46,431 nt of DNA, taken from an uncultured Collinsella sp. (GTDB lineage: Bacteria; Actinomycetota; Coriobacteriia; Coriobacteriales; Coriobacteriaceae). Each line of letters begins with the position of its first letter. Positions within the stretch are counted from its first letter, which is position 1. Below, in pieces: positions 17,582 through 23,897 of this stretch. The translations under genes were made by a program, and so were the position numbers. The stretch spans positions 1-46,431 of the forward strand of contig CABUKS010000018.1 of NCBI GenBank assembly GCA_902492235.1, in the 5' to 3' direction. Under the pieces are notes generated by a model that saw only the letters and a list, made by a program, of their open reading frames with translations, ran no database searches and was not told the DNA's origin.

Positions 17582-18460
17582 CTAGCGCTCAACGAACTCT
17601 TGGATTTCCGCGAGCAGGCGCTTTGCCTCCTGACGGCCCTGGATATACAGGTCCAAAAGCTTTGCCGAATCGTGCTCGACATGGCCGACCTCGACCGGCT
17701 TTTGCGGAGCGACGACCAACGCACGGCCCTCGCGCTCATACTTCCACAGGTGCATGCGCTGGATGTTGTAGCGGTCGTGGCGCGTCTCGATTCCCTCGAG
17801 CAGATAGGGGTAGTCGGCATAGCGGGCGCGCGCGGCAGGCATAAACTCGTAAGGCTTTTTCTCGTACGAGCGGTCCTGCGTGACGATGACGACCGCACGG
17901 TCGAAGCCCGCCTCCTCCAGCACGTGCTCGATGGGGATCGAATCGGCTACGCCACCGTCGACGTATTTGTGCCCGTCAATCTCGACCGGCGGCGTCACCA
18001 GCGGCAGCGACGTCGATGCGCGAACAGCGTCGAGGTCGAGCACGGCGCTTTTGACCGGGAGGTACGTGGCGGTTCCAAAGAGCATGTCCGTAGCGACGGC
18101 GTACATCTCGATGGGGCTCGCGTCGAACGTCTCGTTGTCAAAGGGATCCAGGCGATCCTGGACATCGTTGAAGATAAAGTCGTAACCCACAATAGAGCCC
18201 GTGGACGCAAACGATGCGGCGCCCATGAAGCGGCTATCGTTGCAGAAAGCCAGGTTGATGCGGTTGGCACGACCGATCTGGTGCGACTTGTAGTTCACGC
18301 CGTTGAGGGCGCCGGCCGATACACCGTAGACAGCCGGAATCTCGACGCCGGCCTCCATGAGAACGTCGAGCACGCCCGCGGTAAACTGCCCGCGGAAGCT
18401 GCCGCCCTCCAGGACGAGCGCGACCTTGCCAGCGTTCTTTGCCTTATCTTCTGCAGTCAT
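17582..18460 (-). CDS. Patatin-like phospholipase (YjjU type)
   Basis: A 292-residue predicted serine hydrolase acting on acyl esters, most like the E. coli YjjU subgroup of patatins. It has the oxyanion loop EGGSFRGQF at residues 18-26, the nucleophile Ser48 in GVSAG, and the catalytic Asp at about 166 in VDGGVADSIP. Together these form the Ser-Asp dyad of the family. There is no signal peptide, so it is probably cytoplasmic or membrane-associated. AGGAGG precedes the ATG. It stands alone on the minus strand, upstream of rplM's promoter and downstream of the 62-bp repeat array. Substrate unknown. Confidence 0.88.
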   Translation of the reverse strand: MTAEDKAKNAGKVALVLEGGSFRGQFTAGVLDVLMEAGVEIPAVYGVSAGALNGVNYKSHQIGRANRINLAFCNDSRFMGAASFASTGSIVGYDFIFNDVQDRLDPFDNETFDASPIEMYAVATDMLFGTATYLPVKSAVLDLDAVRASTSLPLVTPPVEIDGHKYVDGGVADSIPIEHVLEEAGFDRAVVIVTQDRSYEKKPYEFMPAARARYADYPYLLEGIETRHDRYNIQRMHLWKYEREGRALVVAPQKPVEVGHVEHDSAKLLDLYIQGRQEAKRLLAEIQEFVER

Positions 18461-18555
18461 ATTGACCTCCTGCGATTGCGTTTTGGCCTTCTTCTACCCA
18501 GTTTTGAGATGGCGAGAGCGCAGGTTTTGGAGTTGAGGGGGCGGGGTGGTCGGCG

Positions 18556-18945
18556 GGAAAGCGTGTCCCGTTCTCAGAGCAAATTCCGGGTCTCATTTTC
18601 CGCTGAGCCCACCATCAGGAAAATGAATCCCATTCCGAGCTTAGATTCCGGGATGCGCTTTCCGCTTGATGTGTCATCCGGAAACTACGTCCCAGTCTGA
18701 GCGCGGATTCCGGGATGGACTTTCCGCCTGGGCCGTCATTGGGAAAGCGCGTCCCGTTCTGAGCGCGGATTCCGGGATGAACTTTCCGCTAGCCATTCAT
18801 TTGGAAATTGCATCCCATTCCGAGCTTAGATTCCGGGATGCGGTTTCCGCTTGATGTGTCATCCGGAAACTACGTCCCAGTCTGAGCGCGGATTCCGGGA
18901 TGGACTTTCCGCCTGGGCCGCCATTGGGAAAGCGTGTCCCGGTCT
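18556..18945. repeat. Tandem array of 62-bp palindromic units
   Basis: Six full units and a partial seventh start with GGAAA at 18556, 18618, 18680, 18742, 18803, 18865 and 18927. Each unit contains an imperfect palindrome of the form GGAAA-n5-TCCC ... CCGGGATG-n3-TTTCC. Units 2-3 and 5-6 are nearly identical, giving a 185-bp higher-order duplication. The units are contiguous, so this is not a CRISPR array (no unique spacers). It resembles REP/BIME-type repeats. Open frames running through it are artefacts. The rest of the 18461-19224 gap holds the two direct repeats listed next. Confidence 0.9.
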
Positions 18946-18967
18946 GCGTTGCCAAGGCGTTTTCTTT

Positions 18968-19213
18968 ACGCCCGCGCCCTGCACAGAGTTCGATTCTCCG
19001 CGGGTAGGGGGATCCGTTGATGCGGCGCATGGCCGGCTGAGATTCGATAAACATCGCATCCATATTGAGCTGATAGATTGCGCGGAGAATCCGCGTATTT
19101 GCTTCGCAAATCCGCACCGGCTTCGGCCGCCTGTCGGCGTCCTCGCCCGCTCGCTACAAACGCTTCGCGTTTGCTTAACGCTCGCGCCCTGCGCAGAGTT
19201 CGATTCTCCGCGG
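18968..19213 (+). repeat. Pair of 36-bp direct repeats resembling the tmRNA 3' end
   Basis: Copies at 18968-19003 and 19178-19213 match at 34 of 36 positions. Both contain GAGTTCGATTCTCCGCG, the 17-base T-arm sequence of the adjacent ssrA gene (minus strand, 19279-19295), but on the opposite strand. ssrA is a common integration site, so these may be relics of attachment sites; the 174 bases between them hold no gene. They could also be simple duplications. Confidence 0.6.
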
Positions 19214-19224
19214 TACGGACTAGA

Positions 19225-19261
19225 AATAAAAAGGCAGGTAGAGACACTTCTCTACCTGCCT
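19225..19261 (-). terminator. Intrinsic terminator of ssrA
   Basis: A perfect 13-bp stem (AGGCAGGTAGAGA / TCTCTACCTGCCT) with a 4-base loop is followed on the minus strand by TTTTTATTT. It starts 8 bases after the tmRNA CCA end. Confidence 0.9.
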
Positions 19262-19269
19262 GTAACTAT

Positions 19270-19633
19270 TGGTGGAGGCGCGGAGAATCGAACTCCGGTC
19301 CACGAAAGCCCCCTGATTGGCATCTCCAAGCTCAGTCGCTGGTTTAGTCTCGGACGCTTTGCGCGCAGCGACACGCTCGCGGCGTCCTAACCGGTTCGGT
19401 CTTAGCCTGCGCCATACCGATTACGTGCGCAGGAGCATTCCCCTAAAATGACGTCGCGCCGGTGTCGGGGAAATCACCGGGTTGACGCGCTGCTATAAAC
19501 TAAGCAGCGAGAGCCATAGGCTCAAAAGAAGAGTTGTTGTCAATTCAATTTGACGGTACCCCTGTTTAACGAGGCGAGGAGACCTCGGCTTGCTTCCTCT
19601 CTCAGAGCTATCGTGTCGAAACCAGTCGCCCCC
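19270..19633 (-). ncRNA. ssrA: Transfer-messenger RNA (tmRNA)
   Basis: A 364-nt tmRNA, which rescues stalled ribosomes and tags the truncated peptides for proteolysis. The 5' end GGGGGCGACTGGTTTCGACA and the 3' end GGAGTTCGATTCTCCGCG...CTCCACCA form the tRNA-like domain with an encoded CCA. The internal tag frame (19541 down to 19500) reads DNNSSFEPMALAA followed by a TAG stop; the LAA end is the usual protease signal. The codon before Asp is ATT and before that TGA, so the resume codon is either GAC or, less likely, ATT, rather than the common GCN. Terminator and a candidate promoter are listed separately. Confidence 0.96.
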
Positions 19634-19731
19634 GAATGTCGGGAAAGTCTGGATGGTGTCGGGTCTGCAAACACCCGATAACCGTCGACTTTTCAAGGAA
19701 CATGCGGGGCGAGCCCCGCTTGTGGAGTGTT

Positions 19732-19740
19732 ATCTTACCA
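19732..19740 (-). promoter_or_regulatory. Candidate extended -10 promoter of ssrA
   Basis: On the minus strand TGGTAAGAT reads as an extended -10 (TGn plus TAAGAT), about 100 bases upstream of the mature tmRNA 5' end. This leaves room for a processed leader that contains a GCGGGGC/GCCCCGC hairpin (19704-19719). No good -35 is seen. Confidence 0.4.
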
Positions 19741-19872
19741 CGTTCTGAAAGCGGACAGTTGTTCTATGCACGAGCTGTGAAGACCCCAATGTGCGCCGCA
19801 CTTCGCACTTTTGCTACCGATCGCGTCACGTATATTTTCGCCAAACACAATTGACCCGTCGAAAGGACCGTT

Positions 19873-20307
19873 ATGGATACCAAGCAGCAACTCGTCAATG
19901 CCCTCGCAGGCTTGGGCTCAACCATTACCGAAGCTATGGATGTCATCGAAGGCTTTGTCCCCTGCGGACATCCCGCCCTCACGGTTTCGAACGCCCTTGT
20001 TGCGCTGGACGCTGACGATGATGCAGCTCTCGCCCAGCAGCTTGAGACCGTCGAGGGCTTTATCGACCACGTGAGCGAGAACCGCGGCGTGGCCGCCTAC
20101 CACGGCATCGAGGTCGAGCTCGCGGGGCCCAAGGCCGATCTGTTCGCAGCAATCCGCGAGGTAGGCGCCCTTATGCAGACCGCAGGCGTCAAGAACACCC
20201 AGGTCAACGAGTGGGTCTACCGCAGTCTGGCAGCACTCGACAGCTCCGATGAAAAGGCAGCCGAGCAGCTCGCAGAAAGTCCCGCCATTAAGGCCGAGCT
20301 TTTGTAA
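19873..20307 (+). CDS. Small acidic protein of unknown function
   Basis: A 144-residue protein that I do not recognise. GAAAGGA stands 6 bases before the ATG, and codon use matches the neighbours, so I consider it real. It is acidic, rich in Ala, Glu and Asp, and predicted mostly helical, without membrane segments or a signal peptide. Two Cys-free halves contain similar patterns, NALxxL...VIEGF and NALVALDADDDAALAQQLETVEGF, hinting at an internal duplication or helical bundle. It lies between ssrA's upstream region and a convergent toxin-antitoxin pair and appears monocistronic. TATATT at 19829 could be its -10. Confidence 0.75.
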   Translation: MDTKQQLVNALAGLGSTITEAMDVIEGFVPCGHPALTVSNALVALDADDDAALAQQLETVEGFIDHVSENRGVAAYHGIEVELAGPKADLFAAIREVGALMQTAGVKNTQVNEWVYRSLAALDSSDEKAAEQLAESPAIKAELL

Positions 20308-20316
20308 ATGGCAGAC

Positions 20317-20353
20317 GCGGGCCCCTTGGCGCATCGTCGTCCAAGAGGCCCGC
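20317..20353. terminator. Hairpin between convergent genes
   Basis: GCGGGCC-CTTGG and CCAAG-GGCCCGC pair with one mismatch around an 11-base loop, between the ends of the unknown gene (+) and the PIN-domain gene (-). It has no U tract on either side and may act as a two-way terminator. Confidence 0.5.
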
Positions 20354-20365
20354 AACCAGTTCGCG

Positions 20366-20881
20366 TCAACCGATAGCCGCGCCGCCGCGTTCGACCAAAG
20401 CAAGAATCGGCATCATTTGACGAGGTGTCTTTGCTGCGAGATCGGCATGCTCGAGCAGTTTGCGATCGTTGGTCACCAAGTAATCGACCTGCGCGCGCTT
20501 ACACGCGGCGAGCACCAAGTTGTCCTCGTAATCGCGATGGAGCGCTAAGTATTTGTCGGCCAGCCAAAAGTCCGACGCATCTGCACCCACGGCCGTGGCG
20601 TTTTCGGTCATGTTCCGAACAAACGCCAACGCCGCATCGCCAATCGCGCGGGCAGATGCCTCGTCGAGCGCTCCCCCGCTGGCAAGAACGCTGCGCTTCA
20701 GCTCATGTTGGACAACGTACAGCACGTCCTTAGCGATATGCACCGGAAAGAACAGCAATGCCCCCGTCTCCGTCGCCTGCCCAATAAACGCACGCGCGGC
20801 AAGCGACTCGGCATGGTCGACGCAAAACGAATCGACCCATACGTTGGCGTCCACCATGATCTTCAGAGGCGCCCCACTCAC
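20366..20881 (-). CDS. PIN-domain toxin (VapC-like ribonuclease)
   Basis: A 171-residue PIN-domain protein, predicted to be a metal-dependent ribonuclease toxin. The acidic residues expected in the active site are Asp11 (IMVDANVWVDS), Asp in DYEDNLVLAAC at about 118 and Asp in VTNDRKLLEH at about 139. It starts 4 bases inside the end of the upstream gene (ATGA overlap), the tight coupling usual for toxin-antitoxin pairs. It is longer than classic VapC proteins (about 130), so it could be another PIN subfamily. RNA target unknown. Confidence 0.82.
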   Translation of the reverse strand: MSGAPLKIMVDANVWVDSFCVDHAESLAARAFIGQATETGALLFFPVHIAKDVLYVVQHELKRSVLASGGALDEASARAIGDAALAFVRNMTENATAVGADASDFWLADKYLALHRDYEDNLVLAACKRAQVDYLVTNDRKLLEHADLAAKTPRQMMPILALVERGGAAIG

Positions 20882-21231
20882 TGGATCATCCCCTTTTGGC
20901 GATAATGCTCATCCATGGCTTCGGAATAGATTGCGTCCCAACTGCGATCGTCGGATACGGGCGACGCAGCGATGCCCAAATCTGCATAAAGCCGGTCTGC
21001 CGCTGCCCACGACGCGGCGAACGGAGTATCGTGCGCGACGGTCTGTTGCCGGCCATCAACGGCAGACAGCACTTCTTCACACTGCCCGCCACCCTGTGCG
21101 ACTTTGGCCACGACCTTTTTGATGAGCTCGGGCAGTGACCTGTCCGAAAGCCGCAGTGCCTCCTCGGCGCGCTCTTTAACCGAGCGATCTACGCGAACAT
21201 TCACCTGTGCCATGCTGCCAACGGTAGCCAT
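20878..21231 (-). CDS. Ribbon-helix-helix antitoxin partner
   Basis: A 117-residue protein. Residues about 7-45 (AQVNVRVDRSVKERAEEALR and following helix) look like the ribbon-helix-helix DNA-binding domain of RelB/DinJ-type antitoxins. The C-terminal half, ending DEHYRQKGMIQ, would bind and neutralise the PIN toxin encoded directly downstream with a 4-base overlap. I chose ATG 21231, preceded by GGTGAGG; an upstream in-frame ATG at 21276 would run through the operator. A later ATG, 6 codons in, is also possible. The GCTAG repeats just upstream are the likely autoregulatory operator. Confidence 0.78.
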   Translation of the reverse strand: MATVGSMAQVNVRVDRSVKERAEEALRLSDRSLPELIKKVVAKVAQGGGQCEEVLSAVDGRQQTVAHDTPFAASWAAADRLYADLGIAASPVSDDRSWDAIYSEAMDEHYRQKGMIQ

Positions 21232-21254
21232 CTCAACCTCACCTTCAGCATTTA

Positions 21255-21300
21255 CTAGCATTGCTAGCATGAGCATATATCTGAGCTAGCCTCTCGTCAA
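21255..21300 (-). promoter_or_regulatory. Promoter and GCTAG operator of the toxin-antitoxin pair
   Basis: On the minus strand TTGACG (21295-21300) and TATATG (21274-21279) are 15 bases apart. CTAGCATTGCTAG (21255-21267) is an inverted repeat just after the -10, and GCTAGC (21285-21290) lies in the spacer. Repeated GCTAG half-sites around the promoter fit repression by the ribbon-helix-helix antitoxin. Confidence 0.6.
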
Positions 21301-21303
21301 ACA

Positions 21304-21351
21304 AAAGAAGGCCTGCACACTGGCGGCTGCGGTGCCGCCCGAATGCAGGCC
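21304..21351 (-). terminator. Intrinsic terminator of the P-type ATPase operon
   Basis: GGCCTGCA / TGCAGGCC encloses a second stem, GGCGGC / GCCGCC. On the minus strand it is followed by TTCTTTTGTTT. It lies about 20 bases after the ATPase stop codon. Confidence 0.82.
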
Positions 21352-21370
21352 ATATACTCAATCGAAAACG

Positions 21371-23446
21371 CTAACGCAGGTAAGCCTTTGCGTTGCCCAG
21401 GCTGTAGGCGATCGTTGAGCCGTTGTGCAGCAGTGACGACGTCTGCGGAGTGATCATGCCGGTAATACCCAATGCCAACAACGCCGAGTTGGTGAGCATC
21501 ACCTTGGAATACGAACTCGTCAGACGGTCGATAAGCCCCTGGCTCATGCGGCGCAGGCGCACAATCGCGGCAAGATCCGTATCGGTCAGGATGATGTCGG
21601 CGACCTCCTTGGCGATGTCGCTTCCGCCGCCCATAGCCAGCCCCACGTCGGCCAAACCGAGCGCCGGCGAATCGTTGACGCCGTCGCCCACCATGGCAAC
21701 GTGGCGCCCCTCGCCCTTAATGCGCTCAACATACGCGTACTTGTCCTCGGGCAGCAGCTCGGCCTTAAACTCGTCGACTCCCGCCTCGCGTGCAATGCGT
21801 GCGGCGGTGCGCTCGGAATCGCCCGTGAGCATGACCACGTGCTTAACGCCCAACGCGTGCAAGTCGGCGATGGCCTCGCGAACCCCGGGCTTAAGCGGGT
21901 CCTCGATACCGAGCACGCCCACAACTGTGCCATCGACCGCCAGATACAGCGGCGACAGGCCCTGCATCTGGGACTCGATCTGCTCCTTAATGTCGGACTC
22001 GAGCTGCGCGCCCTCATCGTCGAATACAAAGTGCGCGGAACCGATGATGGCGCGACGTCCCTCGATGGACGAAGCGATGCCGTGCGCCACGATGTACTCG
22101 ACCGCAGCGTGACGCTCGCGGTGCTCGAGCCCGCGCTCGCGTGCCGCATTGACCACGGCGCGTGCCACCGGATGCGGAAAATGCTCCTCCAAGCAAGCGG
22201 AAAGGCGCAGGATCTCGTCCTCGCTCCAGCCATCGGTGGTGAGCACGCAGGCAAGACGCGGCTGCGCCTCGGTGAGCGTGCCAGTCTTATCAAACACAAT
22301 GGTGTCGGCCTTGGCAAACGACTCAAAGTACTTGGCGCCCTTGACCATGACGCCCATCTTGGCAGCATCGCTCATGGCAGTCATGACGGCAACGGAACCC
22401 GTGAGCTTGAGCGCGCACGAGTAGTCGACCATCAGTGCCGCTGAGGTCTTGATGAGGCTGCGGGTGGTAAGCGCGACCAGGCCCGCGAGCAGGAAGTTCC
22501 ACGGGACGATCTTGTTGGCGAGGTCTTCCATGTGCGACTGGCCCTCGGACTTGAGCGAGTCGGCCGTCTGCACGAGCGAGACGATCGAACGGAGCTTGGT
22601 CTGAGCCGTGTTGGCGCGCACGCGCACCAAGATGCTGCCGTCTTCCACGACGGTGCCGGCGAACACGTCGTCGCCTGCGCTGCGCTCGACGGCCAGCGGC
22701 TCGCCGGTCAGGGTCGCCTGGTTGACCATGGCGCTCCCCTGCTCGACCACGCCGTCGATGCAGATGGACATGCCGGTGCGCACGGCGACCAAATCGCCGG
22801 GCTCGAGCTCGGTCGCGGCAACGCTTACCTCGGTGTCGCCGACGACCTTTTGCGCCTTGTCGGGCACATCGAGCAGCGAGTTAATGAGCTCGTTTTCGCT
22901 CATGGCGCGAGTGTAGTCCTCGAGCAGCTCGCCCACGTTGAGCAGAAACATCGTCTGGCCCGCGGTGTCGACATCACGCTTGACGAACGAGATGCCGATG
23001 GCCGAAGCGTCGAGCACAGGAACGGTCAGGCGCGGCTGCGCCAGCTCATGAAGGGCAGCGCGCAAAAATGCCATGTAACCGGCCACGACAAACACCGCAC
23101 GCAGAGGCGTCGGCAAGAACCAGCGACGTGCGTAATGGGCACCGACGAGTGTCGCCAGGTCCATAACGAGTTTGTGCTTGCGCGGCTCGAGTTGCATCAC
23201 GTAGCCCGACTTGGCATCGGCGATAGCTTGAGCATCGAGTGCGCCCAAGGCGTCGAGCACGCTTGCGCGGCGCGGCTCGTCGTACTCCAGCGCCATCTGG
23301 CCAATACGGCCATAAACGCGCACCTTGTGCACGCCGTCGATGTCGCCACCAAGCTTAAGAAGTGCATCGAGATCGCTCTCTGGCACAGGACCCGCCAATT
23401 GAAGACGGGTCCTGCCGGGGATCTCGCTAATAATCGAGAATCTCAT
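21371..23446 (-). CDS. P1B-like heavy-metal transporting ATPase with an atypical membrane motif
   Basis: A 691-residue membrane pump. N-terminal HMA-like domain (PGRTRLQLAGPVPESDL, residues about 10-60) without a CxxC metal site. Actuator domain with TGEPL at about 249, phosphorylation motif DKTGTLTEAQP at about 387, and hinge GDGVNDSPAL at about 585. The usual Cys-Pro-Cys of helix 6 is replaced by DYSCALKLTG at about 343 (Ser-Cys-Ala), so the metal is probably not Cu(I); I cannot assign it. It follows the DUF6110 gene by 18 bases in one operon, under a promoter with a palindrome typical of metal-responsive repressors. Export of Fe, Mn or Zn is a guess. Confidence 0.88.
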   Translation of the reverse strand: MRFSIISEIPGRTRLQLAGPVPESDLDALLKLGGDIDGVHKVRVYGRIGQMALEYDEPRRASVLDALGALDAQAIADAKSGYVMQLEPRKHKLVMDLATLVGAHYARRWFLPTPLRAVFVVAGYMAFLRAALHELAQPRLTVPVLDASAIGISFVKRDVDTAGQTMFLLNVGELLEDYTRAMSENELINSLLDVPDKAQKVVGDTEVSVAATELEPGDLVAVRTGMSICIDGVVEQGSAMVNQATLTGEPLAVERSAGDDVFAGTVVEDGSILVRVRANTAQTKLRSIVSLVQTADSLKSEGQSHMEDLANKIVPWNFLLAGLVALTTRSLIKTSAALMVDYSCALKLTGSVAVMTAMSDAAKMGVMVKGAKYFESFAKADTIVFDKTGTLTEAQPRLACVLTTDGWSEDEILRLSACLEEHFPHPVARAVVNAARERGLEHRERHAAVEYIVAHGIASSIEGRRAIIGSAHFVFDDEGAQLESDIKEQIESQMQGLSPLYLAVDGTVVGVLGIEDPLKPGVREAIADLHALGVKHVVMLTGDSERTAARIAREAGVDEFKAELLPEDKYAYVERIKGEGRHVAMVGDGVNDSPALGLADVGLAMGGGSDIAKEVADIILTDTDLAAIVRLRRMSQGLIDRLTSSYSKVMLTNSALLALGITGMITPQTSSLLHNGSTIAYSLGNAKAYLR

Positions 23447-23464
23447 AGTTTGTGCCTGGGAGCG

Positions 23465-23710
23465 TTACTCGGCTGCCTCGTCAGCAGCGGCCTCGCTCTG
23501 GGTGATGTAGGCCGCCTCGGCAACCATGTCATCGACATTGGCCTTGGCCTGCTCGACCATGTCCTGGTAGCCGTTCTTGATGCGCATGCCGCACGCGATA
23601 CCCTGCACGCAGGCATTCTTGACCGGAGCGCTGGTAAGCAGCTTGATGCCGGCCGTACCAAGCAGAAAACCGCCACCGACAAGCAGGGTGTTAAACGTCG
23701 ACTTCTTCAT
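23465..23710 (-). CDS. DUF6110 family small protein
   Basis: An 81-residue protein with one hydrophobic segment near the N terminus (about residues 5-28, LLVGGGFLLGTAGIKLL) and an acidic, helical C-terminal tail ending in Glu/Ala. It matches the DUF6110 family, which I know as a frequent neighbour of this P-type ATPase subtype. Probably a membrane-anchored accessory or regulatory subunit of the pump; no function is established. The ATG at 23710 has GGGAG 8 bases upstream. First gene of the operon. Confidence 0.72.
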   Translation of the reverse strand: MKKSTFNTLLVGGGFLLGTAGIKLLTSAPVKNACVQGIACGMRIKNGYQDMVEQAKANVDDMVAEAAYITQSEAAADEAAE

Positions 23711-23794
23711 GTTGCTTCTCCCTTTTGCCGCATTGGACGCGGCACGGTGCCTCAGCACCCGAGTAAACAAGTTTGCTCGAGCACACTTTTAGAA

Positions 23795-23826
23795 AATAGT
23801 TTAGTTTATCTAACTATTAAGTTCAA
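23795..23826 (-). promoter_or_regulatory. Promoter with palindromic operator for the ATPase operon
   Basis: On the minus strand TTGAAC (23821-23826) and TAAACT (23798-23803) are 17 bases apart. The AT-rich palindrome AATAGTT ... AACTATT (23795-23818) fills the spacer and overlaps the -10, with an inner TTAG ... CTAA element. This layout resembles operators of DtxR/MntR-type metal repressors, but the match to a named consensus is loose. The 85-base leader to the DUF6110 start carries a GGTGC/GCACC hairpin. Confidence 0.58.
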
Positions 23827-23863
23827 CAAAGGTTAACTTTTTGGAAACTATGGGGGTGAACTC

Positions 23864-23896
23864 AATATGACAAAGGGACTGCCCCTTTGTCATATT
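23864..23896. repeat. Palindrome with GGG-AC-TG-CCCC centre, after the ABC exporter
   Basis: A 14-bp perfect stem (AATATGACAAAGGG / CCCTTTGTCATATT) has a 5-base loop and begins one base after the stop codon of the ABC exporter gene. It belongs with the palindromes at 34131, 35089, 36676 and 36728: same AAAGG...CCCTTT centre, different arms. Confidence 0.75.
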
Positions 23897-23897
23897 C

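Noticed and set aside
18666..18854. Open frames through the 62-bp repeat array
   Set aside because: They translate the repeat itself, change frame with the repeat period and have no ribosome site. They are artefacts of the array.
18556..18945. CRISPR array
   Set aside because: The units are contiguous 61-62-bp repeats without unique spacers, the units are palindromic, and no cas gene is nearby.
19208..19390. Small proteins antisense to the tmRNA (GGGAENRTPVHESP and similar)
   Set aside because: These are well-known mis-annotations on the strand opposite to ssrA; the tmRNA fully explains the sequence.
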